This document shows positions 10,511-18,963 of a stretch of 64,000 nucleotides of DNA, one piece after another. Position numbers and translations under genes: made by a program. The notes below the pieces were generated by a model. That model did no database searches and was not told where the DNA came from. It worked only from the letters and a program-made list of their open reading frames with translations. The DNA is from Oxalobacteraceae bacterium. Its GTDB lineage: Bacteria; Pseudomonadota; Gammaproteobacteria; Burkholderiales; Burkholderiaceae_D. The stretch is from assembly GCA_021299035.1 (NCBI GenBank), contig JAJTGD010000007.1, forward strand, positions 1 to 64,000, read 5' to 3'. The stretch's first letter is position 1. Each line of letters opens with the position of its first letter.

Positions 10511-10918
10511 ATGGAAAATAAATGGCGGACCATGCTGGCCAAGAAAAAAAAGGCCAAGGTAGTGGTGCTCGAAAAGGACTTTGCAGGTATTGAGGCGGGT
10601 AGCAAGTTGTACGTTGCTACACCGAAGGTGATCGATGAGTATATTCGAGGCGTTCCATCAGGTCAGGTCCGAACGATTGAGCGCCTGAGAAACGAACTGG
10701 CTCGTAAGAACCGCTGTACGGCAACATGTCCTGTCTCGACAGCTATATTTTTGCGCATCTCAGCTGAGGCGGCGCTCGAAGAGCTGGCCGAAGGCAAATT
10801 CTTAGATGAGGTTGCGCCTTTCTGGCGGGTTATTGATCCGGATTCTAAGCTGGCGATTAGGCTGACGGTTGGGCCGGAGTGGGTAGCTGATCAAAGGGCC
10901 GCCGAGGCCGGCGGATAA
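10511..10918 (+). CDS. MGMT-like conserved protein of unknown function
   Basis: 135 residues from ATG at 10511, with GGTGGA ten bases ahead; a GTG at 10496 would add five residues. The pattern KVVVLEKDFAGI, IRGVPSGQVRTIERLRNELA, CTATCPVSTAIFLRISAEAA and VAPFWRVIDPDSKLA matches, from memory, a family annotated as MGMT-like. It resembles the DNA-binding fold of O6-methylguanine methyltransferase but lacks the PCHR acceptor motif, and the conserved cysteines are in TCPVST. I therefore do not call it a repair enzyme. After the TAA at 10916 the same frame stays open for 28 codons to another TAA at 11002. Confidence 0.7.
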   Translation: MENKWRTMLAKKKKAKVVVLEKDFAGIEAGSKLYVATPKVIDEYIRGVPSGQVRTIERLRNELARKNRCTATCPVSTAIFLRISAEAALEELAEGKFLDEVAPFWRVIDPDSKLAIRLTVGPEWVADQRAAEAGG

Positions 10919-11111
10919 GCCGCGATACAGGACAACATCGGCGAGCTAGACGCCGCCCTGGTGAAATCCAAGGCTGATCTTGATGCGGGTAATATCGCAA
11001 AATAATTGTTACACAACATCTTTGTTGCCTAGCCAAAATCAACAAAAGTGATCAATAACTTAGCAGGTAGTTTTTTCTGAGCGGTATAGCTGCTATTTTT
11101 GAAAGTATTCA

Positions 11112-13298
11112 GTGGAAATCAAGGTCAACTTTCTCGATAAGCTTCGGCTTGAAGCTAAGTTCGATGACTTCACAATAATCTCTGACCAGCCTATTCGCTA
11201 TAAGGGCGATGGGTCGGCGCCCGGTCCTTTCGATTACTTCCTGGCCTCGTCGGCTTTATGTGCTGCTTACTTCGTTAAGTTGTACTGCGAAACCCGCAAT
11301 CTATCTACTGAAAACATCCGTCTTTCGCAAAACAATATTGTTGATCCAGAAAACCGGTATCAGCAAATTTTTAAGATTCAGGTTGAGTTGCCACCGGATA
11401 TTTCGGAAGTAGATCGTCGGGGTATTTTGCGCTCCATTGAGCGCTGTTCCGTCAAAAAAGTTATACAAGCCGGGCCTGAGTTCGTTATTGAAGAAGTAGA
11501 GAGTCTGGATGCCGACGCACAATCCTTGCTAAGTGTGAAGCCGAACCCTGAAGCCAGTACCTTTATCGCTGGTAAAGACCTGCCGTTGGAGCAAACCATA
11601 GCGAATATGTCGAGTCTGTTGGCTGACTTGGGCATCAAGATTGAAATTGCCTCCTGGCGCAACATCATTCCTCATGTGTGGTCCTTGCATATTCGCGATG
11701 CACACTCGCCGATGTGTTTCACCAATGGAAAGGGCGCGACCAAAGAAAGTGCGTTGGCGTCGGCATTGGGTGAGTATATCGAGCGGCTCAGTAATAACCA
11801 TTTCTACGCCGGTGCTTATTGGGGCGAAGACATCGCCAACGCAGCGTTTGTTCATTACCCGAATGAACGCTGGTTCAAGCCAGGCCCGGGAGATTCGTTA
11901 CCGATTGAGATTCTCGATGACTACTGCCTGAGTATTTACAATGCCGATGGCGAGCTACGTGGTTCGCATCTGATCGATACCAACTCCGGCAATGTGGAAC
12001 GCGGTATCTGTTCGCTGCCATACGTGCGCCATTCAGATGGTGAGTTAGTGTATTTCCCGTCGAATCTTATTGAAAATCTATTCGCCAGCAATGGCATGAG
12101 TGCCGGTAATACGCTTGCCGAAGCACAGGTGCAATGTCTGTCTGAGATTTTCGAGCGAGCGGTAAAGCGCGAAATCTTGGAAGGTGAAATCGCCTTGCCT
12201 GATGTGCCGAACGAGGTGTTGGCGAAATATCCAGACATTCTCGCCGGCATTCAAGGCTTGGAGGAGCAGGGCTTTCCAGTACTGGTGAAAGATGCATCTC
12301 TGGGTGGCGTCTATCCGGTGATGTGCGTCACCTTGATGAACCCACGCACTGGGGGTGTTTTTGCATCGTTTGGCGCGCACCCTAATTTCGAGGTGGCGCT
12401 GGGGCGCAGTCTTACTGAATTACTGCAGGGTCGCAGCTTTGAGGGTCTCAACGATTTACCCCGGCCCACCTTCGAAAGTAATGCTGTCACTGAGCCAAAT
12501 AATTTTGTTGAGCATTTCATCGATTCCAGCGGTATTGTGTCCTGGCGTTTCTTTAGCAGTAAAGCCAATTATGAGTTTGTTGAGTGGGATTTTTCCTGTA
12601 ATGGTGAAAACGCCAATGTTGAGGAGGCTGAAGGCTTGCTGCGTATTCTCAACGATATGGGAAAAGAGGTGTACACGGCGGTCGTTGATCAGTTGGGTGC
12701 TACAGCCTGCCGGATTCTGGTCCCTGGTTACTCAGAGGTTTATCCGGTCGAAGACTTGATCTGGGATAACACCAATCAGGCACTCTTGTTTCGTGCCGAT
12801 ATTCTGAACTTACATCGGCTGGATGACGGCAGCCTCGAGGCACTGCTGGAGCGTTTGAATAACAATGAGCTAGATGATTACGCTGATATTGCGACGCTGA
12901 TCGGCATTGAATTTGACGAGAATACGGTTTGGGGTCAGTTGACCGTTCTCGAGTTGAAATTACTCATTCACCTCGCCTTGCAGCAATTTGAAGAGGCGCT
13001 CGAGTTGGCAGAGGCCTTCCTCCAGTACAACGACAACACGGTCGAGCGCGGATTATTTTATCAGGCCCTGAGTGCAGTTCTGGAGGTGATACTCGATGGG
13101 AAAATGGCGCTGGAAGATTACGCAGTGAACTTCCGTCGGATGTTTGGCAATGATCGGATGGATGCTGTCATGGGATCGGTGGAGGGTAGCGTACGCTTCT
13201 ACGGATTGACGCCAACCAGTATGAAACTGGAGGGTCTAGAAAGGCATCATCGCCTGATCGATAGCTACAAAAAACTGCATAAGGCTCGGATGTATTGA
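11112..13298 (+). CDS. ycaO: OsmC domain/YcaO domain fusion protein
   Basis: 728 residues from GTG at 11112. Residues 1 to about 140 form an OsmC-like domain (GDGSAPGPFDYFLASSALCA, SVKKVIQAGPEF); about 150-570 is a YcaO domain with the ATP/Mg residues in KESALASALGEYIERLSNN, AEAQVQCLSEIFERAVKRE and LGRSLTELLQGR; the remainder is a helical C-terminal region rich in Leu/Glu. E. coli YcaO helps RimO methylthiolate ribosomal protein S12, and other YcaO proteins use ATP to make azolines or thioamides. The OsmC fusion is a stand-alone form known in Proteobacteria. No dehydrogenase or E1-like partner gene is adjacent, which argues for the housekeeping type. Confidence 0.88.
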   Translation: MEIKVNFLDKLRLEAKFDDFTIISDQPIRYKGDGSAPGPFDYFLASSALCAAYFVKLYCETRNLSTENIRLSQNNIVDPENRYQQIFKIQVELPPDISEVDRRGILRSIERCSVKKVIQAGPEFVIEEVESLDADAQSLLSVKPNPEASTFIAGKDLPLEQTIANMSSLLADLGIKIEIASWRNIIPHVWSLHIRDAHSPMCFTNGKGATKESALASALGEYIERLSNNHFYAGAYWGEDIANAAFVHYPNERWFKPGPGDSLPIEILDDYCLSIYNADGELRGSHLIDTNSGNVERGICSLPYVRHSDGELVYFPSNLIENLFASNGMSAGNTLAEAQVQCLSEIFERAVKREILEGEIALPDVPNEVLAKYPDILAGIQGLEEQGFPVLVKDASLGGVYPVMCVTLMNPRTGGVFASFGAHPNFEVALGRSLTELLQGRSFEGLNDLPRPTFESNAVTEPNNFVEHFIDSSGIVSWRFFSSKANYEFVEWDFSCNGENANVEEAEGLLRILNDMGKEVYTAVVDQLGATACRILVPGYSEVYPVEDLIWDNTNQALLFRADILNLHRLDDGSLEALLERLNNNELDDYADIATLIGIEFDENTVWGQLTVLELKLLIHLALQQFEEALELAEAFLQYNDNTVERGLFYQALSAVLEVILDGKMALEDYAVNFRRMFGNDRMDAVMGSVEGSVRFYGLTPTSMKLEGLERHHRLIDSYKKLHKARMY

Positions 13299-13343
13299 CC
13301 CAATAAAAATCTGCTCAGGTACTATCGAAAAAACTGAGGCGAC

Positions 13344-13412
13344 ATGAGTATGACGCTGGAAGTGGAATTCAAGCGTTGGACCGCTTGGCGCCTGGCCGAC
13401 GCGGGCCCGTAG
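13344..13412 (+). pseudogene. Trace of a transposase OrfA N-terminus (IS relic)
   Basis: A 22-codon frame with GAGG ahead of ATG begins MSMTLEVEFKRWTA and then runs into unrelated sequence and a stop. The opening resembles, from memory, the N-terminus of small IS3-type helper/transposase OrfA proteins (MTLEVEFKRWTAKRK...). If right, this is the leftover edge of a decayed insertion sequence. No inverted repeats or orfB remain. Confidence 0.4.
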
Positions 13413-13495
13413 TTTCCATCTAAAGACGACCATGGGCGCGCTTCAAATGACTCTATAATGCGCTATATATCAACTTATCTTAAGGCTCCCAGCCC

Positions 13496-15025
13496 ATGGA
13501 CTGGAAACACGGTTATTTCGCTGAAAGCGGCTATACCTACGGGTATTATCCTGAGACGATGCCGATGCGTTTGCGCTGGGCAGCGTTAATTCAAGGTCAC
13601 ACCGCACCGCCGTCAAAATTCAGATACCTCGATGCTGGCTGCGGGCAAGGTCTGAATCTAATTCTCGCGGCAGCAGCTCATCCCGACAGTGAATTTGTTG
13701 GTATTGATTTTCTACCCGAACACATAGCTCATGGCAAAGCGCTTGCCGAGACTTGCGGCCTCAAGAACGTCACTTTTATAGAAGGTGATTTTCTGGAGCT
13801 AGCCGAGGACCCGACGCTGCACGGTAGTTTCGACTACGCGGTTTGCCATGGCATAAGTACATGGATTGCGCCAGAGGTGAAAACTGCTTTGTTCACGTTG
13901 ATTGGACGAGCCCTAAGGCCCGGTGGTGTTTTTTACAATAGTTACAATACATTTCCAGGATGGCTTGGTACAGTGCCCTTCCAGCACTTGGTACTACTGG
14001 AACAACGGGGCAAAACTGGCGAGAAAGCGCTTGATGCTGCGCGTGAGAGCTTCAAAGCGCTCGGTGAGTGTGCTCCAGGTATGTTCAACGCTTTGCCCGC
14101 ACTCGAATCGCGCATCAAAGTACTTGAGCAACAAGACAGAGCCTACTTGGTTCAAGAGTACAACAATCATTACTGGCAACCAGTCTTTGTCAGCAAAATG
14201 ATTGATGATTTGAAGTATGCGAAATTGACCTATTTGGGTACTGCCACCTTGCCGGAAGCCTATGACAACCTGTTCTCGAAAGAGGTCTTGCAGCTTCTAA
14301 ACAAGCAGGGTGATCCAGTGGTCCGGGAGCAGTTGCGCGATTACGCGACTAATCAATCGTTTCGGCGCGATTTATATGCGAAAGGTCGGCTATCCGCTTG
14401 GCCAGGAAAGCTAGCTGAGCTGCTTGGTGATTTTTCCATTTCGCTGAATCCCGCTCAGTCGCGTCCAGAAAATGATCAACCCTATGTTGTCCACAGCGGA
14501 ACCGGAGAGACCCGCGGCGATAGAAAGTTTTATGACTCGCTTATGGACCGAATCGCGAAGGATAGTGACGGCGTCAAAGTCGCCGATCTTATTCGGTTGC
14601 GAAAAAATCCCAATGAGGCCCCGAGTGTGCTTCAGGCAGTATCTATACTGTTACACGGTGGCTGGATAACGCCTTCTTCAAACTTGAGCGATGCAATGAC
14701 AACGGCTGGAACATCGATTAATCGGCATCTTGCCGCTGCAGTTTGTGCGGGTGCGCCATACCGTTATTTATCTGTACCGCAGCTTGGTGGAGCACTTCCG
14801 ATGCGGGATACCGATTGGATGATGCTGGACTGCCGATTTAGAGGGATAGACCCCAAGAATTGGCTGCCGGAAGTTGTGAAGATATTGAAGCGCCTCAATC
14901 GTGGTTTGATGAAAGGTGGCGAGCCAGTTGCAGACGAATCTGTCAGAGACGAAGTGCTCCGTGAATCAATCGAGGAATTCTCTAAGTCCAGATTGCCTGC
15001 GCTTTCACGCGCTGGCGCCATCTGA
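13496..15025 (+). CDS. Class I SAM-dependent methyltransferase with regulatory domain
   Basis: 509 residues. The N-terminal Rossmann domain shows motif I YLDAGCGQGLNLILAAAAHP (about residues 42-61), VGIDFLPEHIAHGKALAE for the ribose-binding acid, and the post-motif ALRPGGVFYNSYNTFPGW. After it, about residues 215-300 fit the methyltransferase regulatory domain, followed by a helical C-terminal part. Substrate unknown; such proteins are often near surface polysaccharide or secretion genes, but none is adjacent here. A TATAAT at 13454-13459 suggests its own promoter. Neighbouring genes are unrelated. Confidence 0.8.
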   Translation: MDWKHGYFAESGYTYGYYPETMPMRLRWAALIQGHTAPPSKFRYLDAGCGQGLNLILAAAAHPDSEFVGIDFLPEHIAHGKALAETCGLKNVTFIEGDFLELAEDPTLHGSFDYAVCHGISTWIAPEVKTALFTLIGRALRPGGVFYNSYNTFPGWLGTVPFQHLVLLEQRGKTGEKALDAARESFKALGECAPGMFNALPALESRIKVLEQQDRAYLVQEYNNHYWQPVFVSKMIDDLKYAKLTYLGTATLPEAYDNLFSKEVLQLLNKQGDPVVREQLRDYATNQSFRRDLYAKGRLSAWPGKLAELLGDFSISLNPAQSRPENDQPYVVHSGTGETRGDRKFYDSLMDRIAKDSDGVKVADLIRLRKNPNEAPSVLQAVSILLHGGWITPSSNLSDAMTTAGTSINRHLAAAVCAGAPYRYLSVPQLGGALPMRDTDWMMLDCRFRGIDPKNWLPEVVKILKRLNRGLMKGGEPVADESVRDEVLRESIEEFSKSRLPALSRAGAI

Positions 15026-15320
15026 GCAGCCATCTTCCCGGGTTGACGCCTTTGATGAATTCGGTATCGGCCTTGGCCTTGGAAGAATAAGTGCGGGGCG
15101 CAGTGTCACCTGCGTACCCATTGGGTTGATAAATCACCTACTGCATAGCTTCTGCTAGGCAAACAGTGCTATGAGCGCAATCTTTAGTGCTTTGAAGTCG
15201 ATATAAGAGATACCGCATACGATCACGACCTTATTAGTATTGGTCATGTTGGAGAAAGCGTTAGCACGGTACTGATAAGCGTTACAACCTGGTTCATTGA
15301 TACAGCTCGGATCAACCACT
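15026..15320. other. Intergenic stretch without a supported gene
   Basis: The 3' ends of the methyltransferase (plus) and the MASE1-like gene (minus) face each other here. A 66-codon minus frame (15155-15355) starts inside the MASE1-like gene in another frame and has no ribosome site; it may be the decayed continuation of that gene. I see no terminator or RNA gene. Confidence 0.4.
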
Positions 15321-15848
15321 TCAAGCGTCGTATTTGCCCTTGCGGTCTGGTACACAAACCAAAAACAGCCGGATGATGTAAATCACAATGATGGTTCCCA
15401 GTAAATCTCCAACAAACATCACAATGAAACTGGATGAAAAACTTTCGGCGATCCCTTCGCTTGCATACCAAAGAGAGTGCAACAAAGCATTCGTGGTGGC
15501 AAAAGCTAATGACAGAACTAACAGCAGTTTTGCACTAAGGTTTTTCAGGTTGAATGACAAGCCACTACGCAGCGCAATGTAGTAAGTGATCATCGGTGCG
15601 CCGGCAGAGATCAGCGGCTCGATGAAATGACCCATCAGACTCGACTCGCCCAGCTGCCAGGTAACGAGCAACGACCCCAGAAAGATCCCCACTGCGCCCT
15701 TGGCGCCTAGAAGCAATATGCTCAGCAGGCGCAAGCCAGCCGGCAAGAAAATCCAGTGTGCGCCACGATGATGTTCCAAGTAGGAGAATAGAACTTCATT
15801 GGCATGAAAACCAAGGAAATAAATAGTTGCGACAGCGAGTATCAGCAT
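15321..15848 (-). CDS. MASE1-like integral membrane protein
   Basis: 175 residues, almost entirely hydrophobic, with about five membrane helices. The segment HWIFLPAGLRLLSILLLGAK and the GIFLGSLLVTWQLGE that follows resemble the MASE1 sensory membrane domain, in which a W.PAG motif is typical. MASE1 normally has about eight helices and is fused to a histidine kinase or GGDEF domain. Here the reading frame ends after the fifth or sixth helix with a short basic tail (DRKGKYDA), so it is either a stand-alone membrane unit or the remnant of a larger sensor. Confidence 0.65.
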   Translation of the reverse strand: MLILAVATIYFLGFHANEVLFSYLEHHRGAHWIFLPAGLRLLSILLLGAKGAVGIFLGSLLVTWQLGESSLMGHFIEPLISAGAPMITYYIALRSGLSFNLKNLSAKLLLVLSLAFATTNALLHSLWYASEGIAESFSSSFIVMFVGDLLGTIIVIYIIRLFLVCVPDRKGKYDA

Positions 15849-16073
15849 GTGGCAATGCGACCATCGGCGCTGGATACCGATTCAAGGTCTATTATTTGTT
15901 CTAGTTTTCATATTCTATCTGTTCGTTATCTTTTGTGCCGAAAAGCGAAGGAGGGTCTTAGCGCCGCGAACTGATAGCGGAAAAACAGCATTATTAAAAA
16001 AGAAATTCTCGGTGCTTTGCTTCTCTAGGTAATAGGCCTTATCTATACTTGCGCGAACTCTCAGGGGAATTTC

Positions 16074-18299
16074 ATGCGCAGTGCAGCAAGCAGTGAAGGT
16101 ACTGCCGTTCGGAATCTGGCCGGTGATATGTGGGGTGGCCTAGCCGCGATGTTGGTGGCGCTACCCTCAGCCATCGCATTCGGCGTCACCATCCTGGCCC
16201 CGCTGGGGCCTCAGTTTGGCGCACAGGGCGCTATTGCCGGCCTTATCGGGGTAACGATCCTCGGCCTGTTAGCCGCGCTGCTGGGTGGCACGCGGCGGCT
16301 GATCTCCGCGCCGAGCGCACCTGCAGCGGCGGTGATTTCGGCGCTGGCCATCGAACTGGTTCATCAGGGACACGACCCCGCATCGATTCTGCTCATTCTG
16401 TTTTTGGTTGCAGTCTGCAGCAGTCTTTTGCAGATCATGCTCGGTGCCTTTGGTATCGGGCAGCTGATTCGCTATATGCCATTTCCGGTGGTCAGTGGTT
16501 ATCTGAGTGGTGTTGGTTTGATCATCATCGTCTCGCAATTACCGAAGCTGCTGGGTGCGCCGGCAGGCACTGACTGGTTCAATGCGCTGCTGCATCCGGC
16601 GGATTGGAGCGGAGCCAGTATCCTGATTGGCGCGACCACCATGGCGATGATGGTGATTGCGACGCGCTTTCCCTCGCGCCGGATTCCGGCAGTGATTCAG
16701 GGCTTGGCTGCTGGTGTGGTGATGTACTGGTTGCTCGCGCTCAGCGCATATCCCGCCTTGGCAAGTCTGGATCAGAATACCTTTGTGATCGGCCGTTTCG
16801 ATACCGGCAGCGGCGGTATCTGGGGCAGCATGGTCGCGGCCTGGGATCGCTTTGGTTCAGTGCCGCTACCGCACTGGGAGCAAGTGATCGTGCCAGCGCT
16901 GACGCTGGCCGTATTGCTCTCGATAGATACGCTTAAAACCTGTCTCGTACTTGATGCCATGTCGGGCACGCGGCACGACTCGAACCGTGAACTGATCGGT
17001 CAAGGTCTGGGTAATCTGGCCTCGACACTGTTTGGTGGTACACCGGGTTCCGGCACGATGGGGGCATCGTTGATCAATCGTGCCAGCGGCGGCATGACAA
17101 AAATGTCCGGCGTGTTCGCTGGTCTGTGGGCCATGCTGGCGTTTTTGGTGCTGACCCCTTTACTGTGCTGGTTGCCGGTGGCCGCATTGGCGGGTCTGTT
17201 GCTGGTAATCGGCTTTCGGATGATTGACTGGCATTTATTCCACTTGGCGCGATCGCGCGTCACGCTGCTGGATTTCTTGGTCATCATTACCGTTGTGGTG
17301 GTGGCCAAGATGGTGGGCTTGATTGCTGCCTCAGCACTCGGTGTGGTACTCGCGATTCTGATGTTCATCCGAGAACAGATTCACTCATCAACCGTACGGC
17401 ACCAGAGTAGAGGCGACTTGATTTTCTCCAAGCGCGTTCGCTCGCGTAAAGAGCGCGAGGCATTGCGCGAACATGGTGCGAGTAATCTGATTGTCGAATT
17501 ACAGGGGAGCCTGTTCTTCGGCAATACCGATGCGCTGTACCGCAGGTTGGAACCTGATCTTGAAACAGCGCGTTATTTAATCTTGGATTTTCAGCGCGTG
17601 CAATCGATTGATATGACGGCGGCGCACATGCTCGATCGTGTACGTGTCCAGTTGGCCGAACGTGGCGCCACTTTATTGCTCTCGCGCTTACCGTTTACTT
17701 TGCCGACCGGGCGTAATCTGCGCGGTTATTTGAAAGAGCTGGGGGTCACCCATAGCGGTGAAGAGATTCGCATATTTGATGATTTTGCCGACGCGCTGGA
17801 GTGGGTCGAGGAAGAGACGCTGCGCACGCTTGGTGTACATGTGGATGAGGGCCGGCCGCTAAAGCTAGACGAGTTCGAATTATTCAGCGACATGCAGCCT
17901 AGTACCTTGGCGGCGCTGCAACCGTGCGTACAAAAACGCTTTTATGCGGCTGGCGAAACGATTTTTATCGCAGGTACACCCGGTGATTCGCTGATGCTGA
18001 TTGCCCATGGTTCGGTGCGTATTGATTTATTGCTGGAAGAAGCACGACGCATGCACATGGCGACTTTTGGTCGAGGGCAGTTTTTTGGTGAGATGTCTTT
18101 CCTTGATCATCACCCGCACTCGGCAGATGTTACGGCGGTGACGGACACTGAGCTGCTGATTTTGCCGCGGCCAGACTTTGACCGCTACGCCACCGAAGAT
18201 CCGGTGATGGCTTCGCAGGTATTTGCCTCGCTCTCTATCGCGCTTGCCGATCGCTTGCGTCACACCAATGAGGAATTGCGCGCGCTTGAATCGGGTTGA
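16074..18299 (+). CDS. SulP-family anion transporter with STAS and cyclic-nucleotide-binding domains
   Basis: 741 residues; AGGGGA precedes ATG at 16074. Residues about 15-430 are the SulP/SLC26 membrane domain (DMWGGLAAMLVALPSAIAFG; SAPSAPAAAVISAL). A STAS domain follows at about 450-580 (LILDFQRVQSIDMTAAHML) and a cyclic-nucleotide-binding domain at about 600-735, with the phosphate-binding-cassette region GRGQFFGEMSFLDHHPHSAD. Likely a proton- or sodium-coupled importer of sulphate, bicarbonate or a dicarboxylate; the substrate cannot be read from sequence. The C-terminal domain suggests gating by cAMP or a related ligand. Confidence 0.88.
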   Translation: MRSAASSEGTAVRNLAGDMWGGLAAMLVALPSAIAFGVTILAPLGPQFGAQGAIAGLIGVTILGLLAALLGGTRRLISAPSAPAAAVISALAIELVHQGHDPASILLILFLVAVCSSLLQIMLGAFGIGQLIRYMPFPVVSGYLSGVGLIIIVSQLPKLLGAPAGTDWFNALLHPADWSGASILIGATTMAMMVIATRFPSRRIPAVIQGLAAGVVMYWLLALSAYPALASLDQNTFVIGRFDTGSGGIWGSMVAAWDRFGSVPLPHWEQVIVPALTLAVLLSIDTLKTCLVLDAMSGTRHDSNRELIGQGLGNLASTLFGGTPGSGTMGASLINRASGGMTKMSGVFAGLWAMLAFLVLTPLLCWLPVAALAGLLLVIGFRMIDWHLFHLARSRVTLLDFLVIITVVVVAKMVGLIAASALGVVLAILMFIREQIHSSTVRHQSRGDLIFSKRVRSRKEREALREHGASNLIVELQGSLFFGNTDALYRRLEPDLETARYLILDFQRVQSIDMTAAHMLDRVRVQLAERGATLLLSRLPFTLPTGRNLRGYLKELGVTHSGEEIRIFDDFADALEWVEEETLRTLGVHVDEGRPLKLDEFELFSDMQPSTLAALQPCVQKRFYAAGETIFIAGTPGDSLMLIAHGSVRIDLLLEEARRMHMATFGRGQFFGEMSFLDHHPHSADVTAVTDTELLILPRPDFDRYATEDPVMASQVFASLSIALADRLRHTNEELRALESG

Positions 18300-18305
18300 T
18301 CCGAT

Positions 18306-18373
18306 TAATGCCTCTTAGAGCCTACTCTTAATGCTCACTAATGTCTTCCTAATGCGCCCTAATGCCGCTAACA
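18306..18373. repeat. Helically phased TAATG repeat array upstream of psiF
   Basis: TAATG occurs at 18306, 18329, 18339, 18350 and 18360, with weaker forms at 18316 (TAG) and 18369 (TAAC). The spacing is 10-11 bases (23 between the first two, where the weak copy sits), so all copies face the same side of the helix. It lies between the SulP stop and psiF, about 150-210 bases ahead of the psiF start. Confidence 0.6.
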
Positions 18374-18514
18374 CGGGGGCTATTGCGGGCTGATTTGTCA
18401 GGTTACCGGATGGTCATTTTCCCCGGGTATAGTATGGGAATGGCCGCCGGCAAGTGCGGGCTAGCGGCGACAACACTCACTATCCGAGACCGCGTATCCG
18501 AGAGGGAGAACAAG

Positions 18515-18808
18515 ATGAGAACAATCCTGTCCATGATGGCCGTGCTGCTGGCGCTTTCCGTTGCAACGGCTCATGCTGCGACCGAGCAGCAAAACAAGAT
18601 GGCCACCTGTAACAAGGAAGCCACCGGCAAGAAGGGCGATGAGCGCAAGGCCTTCATGAAAGACTGCCTGAGTAAAAAGCCTGCCGAGGACCCTAAGCCA
18701 GCGATGAACTCGCAGCAGAGCAAAATGGCTACCTGTAACAAGGAAGCGACTGGTAAAAAAGGCGACGAGCGAAAAAAGTTCATGAGCGAGTGCTTGAAGG
18801 CTAAATAA
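18515..18808 (+). CDS. psiF: PsiF-repeat periplasmic protein
   Basis: 97 residues from ATG at 18515, with AGGGAG seven bases ahead. Residues 1-21 are a signal peptide (MRTILSMMAVLLALSVATAHA). The mature part is two copies of the PsiF repeat, each QQ(N/S)KMATCNKEATGKKGDER followed by a (K/S)(D/E)CL segment, so two cysteines per repeat. E. coli psiF is induced by phosphate starvation; the function is unknown. Possible -10 TATAGT at 18428. The phased TAATG array further upstream may control it. Longer in-frame starts are rejected because they remove the signal peptide from the N-terminus. Confidence 0.88.
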   Translation: MRTILSMMAVLLALSVATAHAATEQQNKMATCNKEATGKKGDERKAFMKDCLSKKPAEDPKPAMNSQQSKMATCNKEATGKKGDERKKFMSECLKAK

Positions 18809-18963
18809 GCACTGCCATGCAGTTTATGAAAGCCATGGTGGACTAAACCCTCGTTCACCAAGTAAATTATCGATTCGGCCGCACGAAAATATTTTCAAAT
18901 TACTATCATTCGTGCGGCTGTCGTTCGCCTAACTAAAAACATAACGATTACGGAGACACTTGC

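Noticed and set aside
14916-15158. 80-codon frame running past the methyltransferase stop
   Set aside because: Mostly a shadow of the methyltransferase gene, without a ribosome site or recognisable content.
15847-16032. 61-codon plus-strand frame with a hydrophobic segment ahead of the SulP gene
   Set aside because: No ribosome site, it overlaps the start of the MASE1-like gene on the other strand, and its second half is not protein-like.
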